Shown here in pieces: positions 16,646-25,299 of a DNA stretch of 64,000 nucleotides. The position numbers and the translations under genes are program-made. The notes beneath the pieces are model-generated. The model was not told the origin of the DNA. It did not search any database and worked only from the letters and a program-made list of their open reading frames with translations. Origin of the DNA: Miniphocaeibacter halophilus. Lineage in GTDB: Bacteria > Bacillota > Clostridia > Tissierellales > Peptoniphilaceae. The DNA is taken from positions 927,868 through 991,867 of the forward strand of contig NZ_CP066744.1 of assembly GCF_016458825.1 (NCBI RefSeq), given 5' to 3'. The first letter of the stretch is position 1; the number at the start of each line of letters is the position of its first letter.

Positions 16646-17254
16646 TTACACATCCCCTATATCGAATTCTCTGTTTTTAAAATAGTATTTCCTGTCCTCT
16701 TCTGTTACTTTTCGAATAATCCTAGCAGAATTTCCTGCAGCAATTACATTGTCCGGTATGTCCTTTGTTATTACGGAACCGGAACCTATTACTACATTAT
16801 TACCTATTTTTATACCTGGATTTATTACTACATTACCGCCTAGCCATACATTATTACCTATTTCTATGGATATTCCATATTCATACCCGGTATTTCTATT
16901 TTCCGGATGTATAGGATGTCCTGCTGTATATATAGCCACATTTGGTCCAAACATAACATTATCTCCAATTTTTACTTCAGCAACATCGAGTATTGTTAAA
17001 TTAAAATTGGAATAAAAATTCTCACCTATACTTATATTACAACCATAGTCACAATAGAAAGGAGGTGTTATTTTAAAATTCTCTCCTGTTTTTTTAAATA
17101 ATGTTTTAATTATATTTTCCCTGTATATTTTATCGTGAGGTAATGATCTGTTAAATTCAAATATTTTCTTTTGTGCATAATTATATTTTTTTCTTAATCC
17201 TTCATCTTCAGCAATGTATGGTAAGCCATTTACCATTCTTTCTTCCATATTCAT
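16646..17254 (-). CDS. Maltose/galactoside O-acetyltransferase family (left-handed beta-helix)
   Basis: A 202-residue hexapeptide-repeat acetyltransferase. The MAC-type N-terminus NMEERMVNGLPYIAEDEGL leads into the helix YCDYGCNISIGENFYSNFNLTILD, with the catalytic His in IYTAGHPIHPENR. The remaining turns (GNNVWLGGNVVINPGIKIGNNVVIGSGSVITKDIP) bind acetyl-CoA. Start placed at 17254 with GGAGG upstream; an upstream extension has no matching homology. It acetylates sugars such as maltose, possibly as detoxification. Confidence 0.9.
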   Translation of the reverse strand: MNMEERMVNGLPYIAEDEGLRKKYNYAQKKIFEFNRSLPHDKIYRENIIKTLFKKTGENFKITPPFYCDYGCNISIGENFYSNFNLTILDVAEVKIGDNVMFGPNVAIYTAGHPIHPENRNTGYEYGISIEIGNNVWLGGNVVINPGIKIGNNVVIGSGSVITKDIPDNVIAAGNSARIIRKVTEEDRKYYFKNREFDIGDV

Positions 17255-17420
17255 ATATTCCTCCAAATTTCCATATCTTACAATACTATATATTTTATCA
17301 AATATAGGTGGTCTTTTATATGTAAAATAAAATATGTTAAAAAAATAATTGAATCTTAAATATAAATACATTTTTATAGATAAAACTTTTTATCTGAAAA
17401 TAAGGGTAAATTTCTATTTA

Positions 17421-17669
17421 CTAATCAAAATTTTTTAATTGGGAGCCAACAACACAAGCCCCTAAAAGACTAAGTCCGCCTAATATTGCAATTTTTTTGT
17501 AAGGTGTAACCACTCCTGCAACAATACAGGCAGCCCCTGTAGTTATATTTAATAGCTGAGTAGCTTTTAACTGCCTTTTACTAGGCCTTGGAAATTTTAT
17601 ATTTACACCTAAAGCGCTATTTGCCTTGTCACACGAAGTATCCATAATATTAAACATTTTTTCCATCAT
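17421..17669 (-). CDS. Small hypothetical membrane protein in TetR operon
   Basis: An 82-residue protein with about 40 N-terminal polar residues and one or two hydrophobic stretches (LLNITTGAACIVAGVV and IAILGGLSLLGACVVG). It resembles short DUF-type membrane proteins whose function is unknown. GAGGAAAATT precedes the ATG. Third gene of the leftward TetR / 17700-17918 / this gene run. Confidence 0.6.
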   Translation of the reverse strand: MMEKMFNIMDTSCDKANSALGVNIKFPRPSKRQLKATQLLNITTGAACIVAGVVTPYKKIAILGGLSLLGACVVGSQLKNFD

Positions 17670-17699
17670 AATTTTCCTCTTTTCATATTTTCAATCAGT

Positions 17700-17918
17700 T
17701 TAAATTAAATAATTAACAACTGTTGTAGATAATGCTCCTACAAAGAATAGACCGGACAAGCTAAAACAAATTATATATTTAGTCTTACTTATTGACTGTG
17801 TTTTAAACATCCATATACCTATTATTAGTAAAATAATTCCTAATATTATATTTATTGTTATGGATATAGGTGCAGTACTTTTTAACATCTTTATAATGCT
17901 ATTAAATAAATCTTTCAT
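17700..17918 (-). CDS. Small hypothetical two-TM membrane protein in TetR operon
   Basis: A 72-residue protein with two membrane segments (about residues 17-38 and 48-70). Its GGGAGGAAAT site lies in the 10-bp gap after the tetR stop, so it is almost certainly co-transcribed with the regulator. No family recognised. A role in membrane homeostasis under TetR control would be inference. Confidence 0.6.
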   Translation of the reverse strand: MKDLFNSIIKMLKSTAPISITINIILGIILLIIGIWMFKTQSISKTKYIICFSLSGLFFVGALSTTVVNYLI

Positions 17919-17928
17919 ATTTCCTCCC

Positions 17929-18522
17929 TTAAATAAAAATATCCTCTACTAGATTTTGAACCATAAATTTAAAGGCTGCTTCAAAATCACAGGATTTAGA
18001 TAGCATCTCCTTTGAGGAAACTGTCGATAATAATATACTAAAAACAGAAAAAGCTACTTCTTCAGAGCATTTTAGTTTTAATTTTGCATGGTTAATGGCT
18101 TGTCTAAAGAAATCACTATTGTCACTTTCAAGTTTTGTTTTTTCTTCTATTGATAATTTATTATAAAAGGCTTGAAAATCTATGGCCTTTGTATCATACA
18201 GAAAAGGCTTACTTTCATATTCAAAATACAAATTCTCCAAAGCTTCTGCAAATCCTCCCTTTGATGGAGTATTCTTTACATCCTTAATAAATTTTTCATT
18301 TACCTTAAATTGTACTTCTTGTAATGTTTCAAAAAATAATTTCTCCTTTGATGAATATAGATTATAAAATGACCCTGTTGAAATATTGGCATATTTGCAA
18401 AATTCACTTATGCTTGTTTCCTTATAACCTCGTTCTACCCAAAAGGTTGAACAAATTTTACGTAATTTTGCTTTTAACTTCCTCTTATCATCTGAAGTAA
18501 AATTTTTCCGACTAGTTGTCAA
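17929..18522 (-). CDS. TetR/AcrR family transcriptional regulator
   Basis: A 197-residue TetR protein. The HTH covers residues ~18-65 (FWVERGYKETSISEFCKYANISTGSFYNLYSSKEKLFFETL), with a C-terminal ligand domain that is not family-specific. It has a TTG start at 18522 with AGGAGG eight bases upstream. A 13-bp perfect dyad lies 24 bp upstream and suggests autorepression. The cognate genes seem to be the two small membrane proteins downstream. Confidence 0.92.
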   Translation of the reverse strand: MTTSRKNFTSDDKRKLKAKLRKICSTFWVERGYKETSISEFCKYANISTGSFYNLYSSKEKLFFETLQEVQFKVNEKFIKDVKNTPSKGGFAEALENLYFEYESKPFLYDTKAIDFQAFYNKLSIEEKTKLESDNSDFFRQAINHAKLKLKCSEEVAFSVFSILLSTVSSKEMLSKSCDFEAAFKFMVQNLVEDIFI

Positions 18523-18545
18523 TTGAATTCCTCCTTTCGAAATAT

Positions 18546-18580
18546 TATATATGAATATTCACATAATATATTCATATATA
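18546..18580. promoter_or_regulatory. TetR operator (13-bp perfect dyad)
   Basis: TATATATGAATAT (18546-18558) and ATATTCATATATA (18568-18580) are perfect inverted arms separated by 9 bp, ending 24 bp from the tetR start codon. The symmetry and position are typical of a TetR autoregulatory site. Confidence 0.75.
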
Positions 18581-18650
18581 ATCCTATACGATATTTAAAT
18601 ATTGTCAAGTAAAGCTTTATGCTTTAAATAAATCCTTAAAGTTAAATAAA

Positions 18651-18682
18651 AAAGCTAGAAAGCCCTACGGCTTTCTAGCTTT
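18651..18682. terminator. Bidirectional terminator
   Basis: Arms AAAGCTAGAAAGCC (18651-18664) and GGCTTTCTAGCTTT (18669-18682), perfect 14 bp around a 4-nt loop, with A and T tracts outside. It lies between the divergent tetR promoter region and the stop of the leftward VanZ-RDD gene. Confidence 0.8.
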
Positions 18683-18724
18683 ACTAGTTTGAAAAATTCA
18701 ATTTTTACTGAGCATTTTTAAAGC

Positions 18725-19864
18725 TTATTCCTCAATTATAACCTTTGTCTTTGTAATTTTATCATATATTATTAAATCCTTTTTCTTTATTCCTGCCATA
18801 ATAATGGATATTATATAAACTACAAAAAACACCATAAAAATCAATTCTAGAATTCCATTAATTCCAAGTGTAATATTAGATGAGTTGGAAGTTATATTAA
18901 ATTTATCCAATATTTCATCATATCTCCATAGTAAAATCAATATAATATTTCTTGTTATTATTTGTCTTTTTTTAGGATAGTTAGAATCCTTGTCCAATAA
19001 TCGAATTTTTAATATTTCCATTCCAAAAGTATTTCCGTCTTTAATAATTGGAATAAGAATAAATACAATAATATAGGAAAATATCCTTACTAGATTCTGT
19101 AATAGCTCTCCTTCTACATTTATTCTTAAGACAAAGTATAAAAACAGTCCTATGGTAAATATGGAAATGGAATATATTATATTTACTATGAAAAAATCCA
19201 CTATTAATGCAACAGCCCTTCTTATTATGCCTGCCCTTTCACCTAATTTATAAATTTTTTTCTCCTTCTCTAAACTAGGTAATAATCTACTTATAATTGG
19301 AGTTATTGCATATCCTAATCCGGCTCCTAAGGTATTTACTATTACATCATCAATATCTGCATATCTGTAAGCTTTAGGATAAATTCCATAAATACCTGTA
19401 TATTGAGTTATTTCATAAAAACAACTAAGTAAACAACCAAATAAAATTGTCTTCCAAAAGGACACCTTAAAATATTTTCTTAAATAAACTCCAAAGGGTA
19501 CTGTTAATAAAACATTAAATGCAACTGTGTAAAAACTTGATGATTTTAATGCCGGTATCCATGTACTTCTATCTGCTAAACTAAAATTAGTTCTTTCTAA
19601 AAATGTTTCTACAAATAGAAAAGGCTTTAAATTCGGTTCAATATCGGGCATTTGTGCAACTGCATCAAATGAAGGTAAGGGCAATAATGTCATAAACCAT
19701 GCAGTAATCATATATAATATAAAGGAAAAAAGAACTATATTCCTTCTTACCATTATTCCATCGTATTTTCTATATTGAAAAATAGCTATAGGTATTATTA
19801 GAATATAAATTATTATTAAAGACACTACTATACCGCTAACTATTGGTGTAAAATAAACTTCCAT
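18725..19864 (-). CDS. VanZ-RDD fusion membrane protein
   Basis: A 379-residue polytopic membrane protein. The N-terminal ~180 residues are a VanZ-like domain (FSFILYMITAWFMTLLPLPS, NVLLTVPFGVYLRKYF, YEITQYTGIYGIYPKAYRYADIDDVIVNTLGAGLGY). The C-terminal ~170 residues are an RDD domain (GERAGIIRRAVALIVDFFIVN with the R and D residues, and GNTFGMEILKIRLLD). VanZ proteins affect glycopeptide tolerance in some hosts; RDD is a membrane domain of unclear role. Fusions of the two are known in Firmicutes. Single gene. Confidence 0.85.
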   Translation of the reverse strand: MEVYFTPIVSGIVVSLIIIYILIIPIAIFQYRKYDGIMVRRNIVLFSFILYMITAWFMTLLPLPSFDAVAQMPDIEPNLKPFLFVETFLERTNFSLADRSTWIPALKSSSFYTVAFNVLLTVPFGVYLRKYFKVSFWKTILFGCLLSCFYEITQYTGIYGIYPKAYRYADIDDVIVNTLGAGLGYAITPIISRLLPSLEKEKKIYKLGERAGIIRRAVALIVDFFIVNIIYSISIFTIGLFLYFVLRINVEGELLQNLVRIFSYIIVFILIPIIKDGNTFGMEILKIRLLDKDSNYPKKRQIITRNIILILLWRYDEILDKFNITSNSSNITLGINGILELIFMVFFVVYIISIIMAGIKKKDLIIYDKITKTKVIIEE

Positions 19865-19933
19865 TTAAATCTCCTTTTAATTATATTATTATATAATTTT
19901 ATACTCTATTTTTTTATAATGCAATTTACGAAC

Positions 19934-19985
19934 AGTCAACCTAACTTATTTTATAGTTGACTATATGGTTTTTTATTGGTATACT
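19934..19985 (+). promoter_or_regulatory. bioY promoter with overlapping BirA operator
   Basis: AGTCAAC (19934-19940) and GTTGACT (19956-19962) are perfect inverted arms 15 bp apart, the form of Firmicute BirA sites. TTGACT (19957-19962) is also a good -35; 17 bp later TATACT (19980-19985) is a good -10. Biotin-loaded BirA at this site would block the -35. The two genes downstream are bioY and birA, which makes the assignment strong. Confidence 0.8.
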
Positions 19986-20009
19986 TTTAAAAAAACTGGA
20001 GATATTAAT

Positions 20010-20552
20010 ATGAAAATAAAATTAAAAACAAGAGATTTAACCTACATATCCATCTTTATTGCAATTATTGCAATCTGTTCTTGGATTTCCATTCCAATGA
20101 CAATTCCTTTTACCCTACAAACTTTTGCTATTTTTATTACTATAGGTCTTTTAGGAACTTTTAAAAGTTTTATAGCTATATTACTATATGTTTTTTTAGG
20201 AGCTATAGGCCTACCTATTTTTTCTAATTTTACCGGCGGCCTTGGAATATTATTTGGACCTACTGGTGGGTATATTTTAGGATTTTTATTTACATCTGTT
20301 ATTACAGGTAAATTAATAGATTTACTTCCTAAGAAAAATATTTTTTTAATAATAGCAATGTTAACAGGACTACTAACCTGTTATTTTTTAGGAACTATTT
20401 GGTTTGTTTTAGTATATACAAATAGCTCTGGAAGTATTTCAATATATAGGGCCCTGTCCCTTTGCGTATTTCCATTTATTATTCCCGATTTGGTTAAAAT
20501 CGGTCTAGCTAGTATAATAATTAATAAATTAAAGGGAAAAATAAATTTATAA
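20010..20552 (+). CDS. bioY: Biotin transporter BioY
   Basis: A 180-residue S-component of an ECF biotin importer, six membrane segments. Motifs GLLGTFKSFIAILLYVFLGAIGLPIFSNFTGGLGILFGPTGGYILGF at ~45-90 are the BioY signature. I start at 20010 (AAACTGGAGAT upstream) since the longer reading frame runs into the promoter. No ECF A/T component is in the window. It is followed 10 bp later by birA and controlled by the BirA operator upstream, so the cell is probably a biotin auxotroph, an inference. Confidence 0.93.
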   Translation: MKIKLKTRDLTYISIFIAIIAICSWISIPMTIPFTLQTFAIFITIGLLGTFKSFIAILLYVFLGAIGLPIFSNFTGGLGILFGPTGGYILGFLFTSVITGKLIDLLPKKNIFLIIAMLTGLLTCYFLGTIWFVLVYTNSSGSISIYRALSLCVFPFIIPDLVKIGLASIIINKLKGKINL

Positions 20553-20562
20553 GGAGAAAATT

Positions 20563-21537
20563 TTGACTGTTAAAGAAAATGTTCTTTTGTTTTTAGAAAA
20601 TAATAAGGGTAAGTTTATATCCGGTAATCTTTTAGCTAATAAATTAGATGTAAGTAGAAATGCAATTTGGAAAGCCATAAATTCTTTAAGAGAGGAAGGA
20701 TATGAAATTGACTCTGTAAAAAACAAAGGTTATTGTTTATTGGAAGAGAACTTTATTTTGTCTAAACAGAGTATAGGTAGATATTTAAATACTTATAATT
20801 TGGATATTGAAGTTAATAAAACCCTAGATTCTACTAATGATTTTTTAAAAAAATATGCTAAAAAAAACTCTAAGGAAGGTAAAATAATTATAGCTGAAGA
20901 GCAGACTCAAGGTAAGGGTAGACTAGGCAAATCCTTTTACTCCCCTGCAAATTCAGGAATTTATCTTAGTATTTTATTAAAGCCAAATTTACACGCTAGT
21001 CAGGCCTTGTATATAACTACCTGTGCTGCAGTAGCCGTATCAAAGGCCATTGACAAAATTTCAGGTGAAAATTCCCAAATAAAATGGGTTAATGATATTT
21101 TTTTAAACAATAAAAAGGTTTGTGGAATTTTAACAGAAGCCTCTTTTGATTTAGAAGGTGGCTCCATGGATTATGCAATTTTAGGAATAGGTTTAAATTT
21201 AACTAGGCCTTCCGATGATTTTCCAGAGGATATAAGGGATATTGCAGGATATATTTTCCATAATGACAATTTACCAAAGGATTATAAAAACAAGGTAATT
21301 GCTGAAATAATAAATAATTTTTTTGAATATTACCCAACAATAGAAAACAAGGAATTTTTAAAGGACTATAAAAAAAGATCCTTGATTTTAAATAAGCCTA
21401 TTTATATTTTTAGAGGGGCTAAGACTGAAGAAGCTACAGCTTTAGATATTGACAATGAATTTAGGTTAAAGGTTTTAAAGAAAAACGGCGAAATTGAATA
21501 CCTTTCTTCCGGAGAGGTCAGTATAAGAAAAAAATAA
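20563..21537 (+). CDS. birA: Bifunctional biotin-protein ligase / biotin operon repressor
   Basis: A 324-residue BirA. The N-terminal winged helix (residues ~1-60: GKFISGNLLANKLDVSRNAIWKAINSLREEGYEI) binds DNA. The ligase core has STNDFLKKYA, EEQTQGKGRLGKSFYSP (the GKGRxG biotinyl-AMP loop) and KWVNDIFLNNKKVCGILTE. The C-terminal cap is present (about residues 270-324). It starts at TTG with AAGGAG upstream. It ligates biotin to carboxylase carrier proteins and represses bioY transcription. Confidence 0.94.
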   Translation: MTVKENVLLFLENNKGKFISGNLLANKLDVSRNAIWKAINSLREEGYEIDSVKNKGYCLLEENFILSKQSIGRYLNTYNLDIEVNKTLDSTNDFLKKYAKKNSKEGKIIIAEEQTQGKGRLGKSFYSPANSGIYLSILLKPNLHASQALYITTCAAVAVSKAIDKISGENSQIKWVNDIFLNNKKVCGILTEASFDLEGGSMDYAILGIGLNLTRPSDDFPEDIRDIAGYIFHNDNLPKDYKNKVIAEIINNFFEYYPTIENKEFLKDYKKRSLILNKPIYIFRGAKTEEATALDIDNEFRLKVLKKNGEIEYLSSGEVSIRKK

Positions 21538-21554
21538 GGCATCTGCCTTATTTT
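21531..21554. terminator. Bidirectional terminator between birA and pyrC
   Basis: AAAATAAGGCA (21531-21541) and TGCCTTATTTT (21544-21554) are perfect arms with a 2-nt loop centre. The hairpin overlaps the birA stop and the pyrC stop and serves both convergent genes. Confidence 0.85.
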
Positions 21555-22819
21555 TCATCTTTATAGACTATTTTCCCATTACAGATTGTATATTTTATTT
21601 TTCCAGTTAGCTTTTCACCAATATAGGGAGAATTACTTGACTTAGATGCAAATTCTTTCACTATCCATTGTTCCTTGTCATCAAAAATTACAATGTCGGC
21701 CTTGGAGCCTTCTTTTAAATAGCCTGAATCCAATTTATAAAGTTTTGCTGGGTTTATTGTCATTTTCTCAATTAATTCCATTAAAGTTAAATGACCTTTT
21801 TCTACTAAATATTTTATTCCTACTGCTAAGGAAGTTTCCAGCCCTATAAGTCCACTTGGAGCCTTGGTAATATCCTTAGCTTTTTCTTCTTCACTATGAG
21901 GGGCATGGTCTGTAACTATCATGTCTATTGTCTTATCCTTAAGGCCTTTAATTATTTCTTCTATATCTTCTGCTGTTCTTAGTGGCGGATTTAATTTTGC
22001 AACAGTTCCCTTTTTAATTACTTCCTTATCTGTTAAAGAAAAATGTTGAGGCGTTACTTCCCCTGTTACATTAGCACCTATTTTTTTAGCAAATCTTACT
22101 ACTTCTACAGCCTCTTTTGAACTTAAGTGTTGCATATGAACTTTTGCTCCTGTATCCAAGGCTAACATACTATCTCTAGCTACCATTGAACTTTCTGAAA
22201 CCCTTGAAGCTCCTTTAATTCCTAATTCTTTTGAAGCTTCTCCTTCATTTACTCCAGGATAGCCTATTAAACTAGGATCTTCTTCATGTAAGCTTAAAAC
22301 TACATCTAATTCCTTTGCCTTTACCATAGCCTTATGGAGAAAACCTGCGTTCATAATTGGAATTCCGTCGTCACTAAAACCAACAACTCCCAGCTTTAAA
22401 AGTTTTCCCATGTCCACAAGTTCTTTTCCCTTTAAACCCTTACTTATAGTTGCTACGGTTTTAACATTTACTGGGCATTTTTTAGCCTTTTCTAAAAATT
22501 CTCTTAATGTTTCTTCATTGTCTATTACAGGATTTGTATTTGCCATACAAACAACAGTAGTAAAGCCACCTTTTGCAGCTGCTGCAGAACCGGTAAAAAG
22601 GTCTTCTTTATAAGTTAAACCCGGGTCACGAAAATGAACATGAACATCAATAAGCCCTGGTGCAACTACCTTATCTGTAGCATCAATTATTAAGTCATAT
22701 TCCTTTTCATTGTTGACTTTTCCAATATATTTAACTCTGTCCTCATCGATTACAATATCTACTACTTCTTCTATATTTGACTTTGGATCTATTAGTTTAC
22801 CGTTTTTTATTAAAATCAT
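21548..22819 (-). CDS. pyrC: Dihydroorotase
   Basis: A 423-residue class I dihydroorotase: zinc ligands in LIDVHVHFRDPG (H60, H62), SLHEEDP, VHMQHLSS and the catalytic Asp in MIVTDHAPHS. It closes carbamoyl-aspartate to dihydroorotate in de novo pyrimidine synthesis. Length is standard. No other pyr gene or PyrR-type leader is visible nearby, so here it is a solitary gene. Confidence 0.95.
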   Translation of the reverse strand: MILIKNGKLIDPKSNIEEVVDIVIDEDRVKYIGKVNNEKEYDLIIDATDKVVAPGLIDVHVHFRDPGLTYKEDLFTGSAAAAKGGFTTVVCMANTNPVIDNEETLREFLEKAKKCPVNVKTVATISKGLKGKELVDMGKLLKLGVVGFSDDGIPIMNAGFLHKAMVKAKELDVVLSLHEEDPSLIGYPGVNEGEASKELGIKGASRVSESSMVARDSMLALDTGAKVHMQHLSSKEAVEVVRFAKKIGANVTGEVTPQHFSLTDKEVIKKGTVAKLNPPLRTAEDIEEIIKGLKDKTIDMIVTDHAPHSEEEKAKDITKAPSGLIGLETSLAVGIKYLVEKGHLTLMELIEKMTINPAKLYKLDSGYLKEGSKADIVIFDDKEQWIVKEFASKSSNSPYIGEKLTGKIKYTICNGKIVYKDEK

Positions 22820-22883
22820 AAGTTTATCCTTTCCCTATTTTATTACTATTATTTTATCATGAATATGATACAATACTTCTATT

Positions 22884-23411
22884 ATGAATATTAAAAATAT
22901 TATTATTAGACAAGAAAATAAAAAAGACTATAACAATATATATAACCTGGTTAAAAAATCCTTTAAAACTGCTCCTTTATCCGATGGAAAAGAACATATA
23001 TTAGTTAACTCCCTAAGGGACAGCAAGGCATACATTCCCAAGCTATCCTTAGTTGCAGAATATAATAAGGAAATAGTCGGCTACATTATGTTTACAAAAG
23101 TAGGACTTGGAAATAAAAATGCCCTTGCCTTAGCACCATTGGCTGTAGCACCTGGATATCAAAATTTAGGAATTGGGAAATCCTTAATTGAAGAAGGCCA
23201 TAAATTAGCCATAGAATTAAACTACGAATATTGCCTTGTACTTGGAAGTGAAAACTATTATCCTAAATTCGGCTATATTCCTGCGTCAAAATTAGGAATA
23301 AAATCGCCTTTTAATGTGCCAGATGAAAATTTTATGGTAGTGGATTTTCTTAAGCAAAACATAAAAATTAATGAAACTGTAAAATATCCAAAAGAGTTTT
23401 TTGAATTATAA
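22884..23411 (+). CDS. YhbS-type GNAT N-acetyltransferase, paralog 1
   Basis: A 175-residue GNAT: IIIRQENKKDYNNIYNLVKKSF at the start, AGT-free acetyl-CoA loop LAPLAVAPGYQNLGIGKSLIEEGHKLA, and YCLVLGSENYYPKFGYIPASKLGI, the YhbS/YhcS-like pattern. The acceptor is unknown. The next rightward gene (23715-24224) is a paralog of about the same length. Confidence 0.88.
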   Translation: MNIKNIIIRQENKKDYNNIYNLVKKSFKTAPLSDGKEHILVNSLRDSKAYIPKLSLVAEYNKEIVGYIMFTKVGLGNKNALALAPLAVAPGYQNLGIGKSLIEEGHKLAIELNYEYCLVLGSENYYPKFGYIPASKLGIKSPFNVPDENFMVVDFLKQNIKINETVKYPKEFFEL

Positions 23412-23714
23412 AACTCTTAATATACTAATAAAATCCTTAAATTATTTTAAATGGGCTTACTTATAATTAGTTTTATATTAGCCCTTTTATTTCTAATTAT
23501 CATTTCCCTAAATCATATTTTTATCAATTACACTATCTACTATTTTTTATATTTAACTCTTAGTCTGTGATTTTATTGGCTTTGTTAAAGTTATATTATC
23601 TATCTATTTTTTATTTATTATATATTATATTTTTATTATAATTAAAATATTTTTTAATGTTATAATAGTAATAATTCCTGCAATTATATAAAAAATTAAA
23701 AAGGGGTAATAAAA
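23412..23714. other. AT-rich intergenic region between the two GNAT paralogs
   Basis: About 300 bp with no gene. A weak terminator-like hairpin lies near 23452-23487 (GGGCT against AGCCC, then TTTTATTT). The rest is very AT-rich and probably holds the promoter of the next gene: a TATAAT is near 23661. Confidence 0.5.
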
Positions 23715-24224
23715 TTGATTATTCGACAAGAAAACAATAACGATTATAAAAATATTTATGATTTAATAAAATTTACATTTGAAAAGGCTTCTTATCGTCA
23801 AGGTAATGAACATAAATTAGTAAATTCATTAAGACAGGGTAAATCTTATATACCTGAACTATCTTTAGTGGCGGAAATTAATAATAAAATTGCCGGCTAT
23901 ATACTTTTTACTAAAGCAAAAATTGGCAATAAGAAAATTTTAAATTTAGCACCTATTGTTGTACATCCTGACTTTCAAAAGCAGGGAATCGGTAAAGCTT
24001 TAATTGAGAAAGGCCATGAAATAGCAAAAAGTTTAGATTATACTTTTATAACAGTAGTAGGATATAAAGATTATTTTCCTAAATTTGGATACTTACCGGC
24101 ATCATATTTTGGAGTTAATCCACCTTTTTTTATACCAGATGATGTTTTTATGGCTATAGATTTAGATAATAGTACAACTATCTTAAAAGACTATATTGAA
24201 CTTGCAGATGAGTTTTTTGAGTAG
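23715..24224 (+). CDS. YhbS-type GNAT N-acetyltransferase, paralog 2
   Basis: A 169-residue paralog of the previous gene with the same blocks: IIRQENNNDYKNIYDLIKFTF, LAPIVVHPDFQKQGIGKALIEKGHEIA, VVGYKDYFPKFGYLPASYFGV. TTG start at 23715 after AAAGGGGTAA. The two genes share nearly all core residues but are separated by 303 bp of non-coding sequence, so they are likely separate transcription units from an old duplication. Confidence 0.87.
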   Translation: MIIRQENNNDYKNIYDLIKFTFEKASYRQGNEHKLVNSLRQGKSYIPELSLVAEINNKIAGYILFTKAKIGNKKILNLAPIVVHPDFQKQGIGKALIEKGHEIAKSLDYTFITVVGYKDYFPKFGYLPASYFGVNPPFFIPDDVFMAIDLDNSTTILKDYIELADEFFE

Positions 24225-24248
24225 CTAATTTAAACTTCTTATAAATAG

Positions 24249-24295
24249 AAACACCTTGAAATATTAGTCAAATAACTAATTTTCAAAGTGTTTTT
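24249..24295 (+). terminator. Terminator after the second GNAT gene
   Basis: An imperfect long hairpin, AACAC-TTGAAA-ATTAGT against ACTAAT-TTTCAA-GTGTT (24249-24292), is followed by a T run. It ends the rightward GNAT transcript. Confidence 0.75.
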
Positions 24296-24360
24296 AATAT
24301 GTCTAAATATAATTAATATTCTAAAATAATTCTTAAATAAAATACAGGTATACTATAATT

Positions 24361-25203
24361 TTAATTATTTAAAAATCTTTCTATTTTTTCACCAACATCA
24401 TAACCCATTTCATAAAGCCTATTTAATTCTTCTTTTTTCTTTGATAAGGTATCAACTCCAAAATTATCTGTTGGCGCTAGAATTAAAACCTTATTTTTTA
24501 ATTTTTCATCGGTTAATATGTGGTTTAAAACCCCATTATATTTATTTGCCCTGTTATAAATAGCCCTAACTGTTTCAGGGTATTTTTTTAATACTATCTT
24601 TGACATTTTATCGGATTTTCTTAATGATTTTTTAAAGTTTTTTGGTCTGGACAATACTATTATAACTTTCTCACACCCGTCTTCTAATGCCTTTCTTATT
24701 GGTATTGGATCAGCTATTCCACCGTCGTAATATCTTTTTCCATCTCTTACAAAGGGCTTACTTACTATTGGAATTGTACTTGATGCCTTACAAAGCCAAT
24801 AATCATTTCTTTTCATTTCCTTTTTATTAAAATATACAGGACTTCCTGTTTCCGCATCTGTTGCAACTACATTTAAATCCGTTTTGGAATTTATAAAAGT
24901 ATCATAATCTAAGGGATTTTCTCCATCTTCATTAGATAAAACAGAGTAGGGATAGTCTAAGTCACAGTATTCCCCCTTTCTTAGAAAATTCCTAATACTC
25001 ATATATTCTTTTCTAAATACATAGTCAATATAAAAGGTATAATTTCTTCCCCTTTGCCTTGCTGTATAGGTTGTTAAATTTCCACTTCCAGCAGATACTC
25101 CTAGTGCATAATCGAAATATATTTTTTTATCTAGGCAATAATCTAAAACCCCGGCACTATAAATAGCCTTCATTCCTCCGCCAACATCAATTATTCCTAT
25201 CAT
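24361..25203 (-). CDS. Patatin-like phospholipase family protein
   Basis: A 280-residue patatin-like hydrolase. The oxyanion GGG is at residues 8-10 and the nucleophile is S37 in GVSAGSG. The catalytic Asp lies in YYDGGIADPIPI, which gives the Ser-Asp dyad. This matches the RssA/YjjU-type bacterial lipases of ~30 kDa. No signal peptide. It probably acts on membrane lipids in the cytoplasm; the substrate is unknown. Confidence 0.9.
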   Translation of the reverse strand: MIGIIDVGGGMKAIYSAGVLDYCLDKKIYFDYALGVSAGSGNLTTYTARQRGRNYTFYIDYVFRKEYMSIRNFLRKGEYCDLDYPYSVLSNEDGENPLDYDTFINSKTDLNVVATDAETGSPVYFNKKEMKRNDYWLCKASSTIPIVSKPFVRDGKRYYDGGIADPIPIRKALEDGCEKVIIVLSRPKNFKKSLRKSDKMSKIVLKKYPETVRAIYNRANKYNGVLNHILTDEKLKNKVLILAPTDNFGVDTLSKKKEELNRLYEMGYDVGEKIERFLNN

Positions 25204-25267
25204 TTAATCTTCTCCAAATTAATAAATTTTTTTATGTATCCTATTATATAATAAAAAACTGTAATTT

Positions 25268-25298
25268 AAAAAGCATTTGATTAAATCAAATGCTTTTT
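25268..25298 (-). terminator. Terminator after the lipoprotein gene
   Basis: Perfect 15-bp arms AAAAAGCATTTGATT (25268-25282) and AATCAAATGCTTTTT (25284-25298), with T-rich runs on either outer side. It abuts the TAG stop at 25300 of the leftward lipoprotein. Confidence 0.85.
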
Positions 25299-25299
25299 C

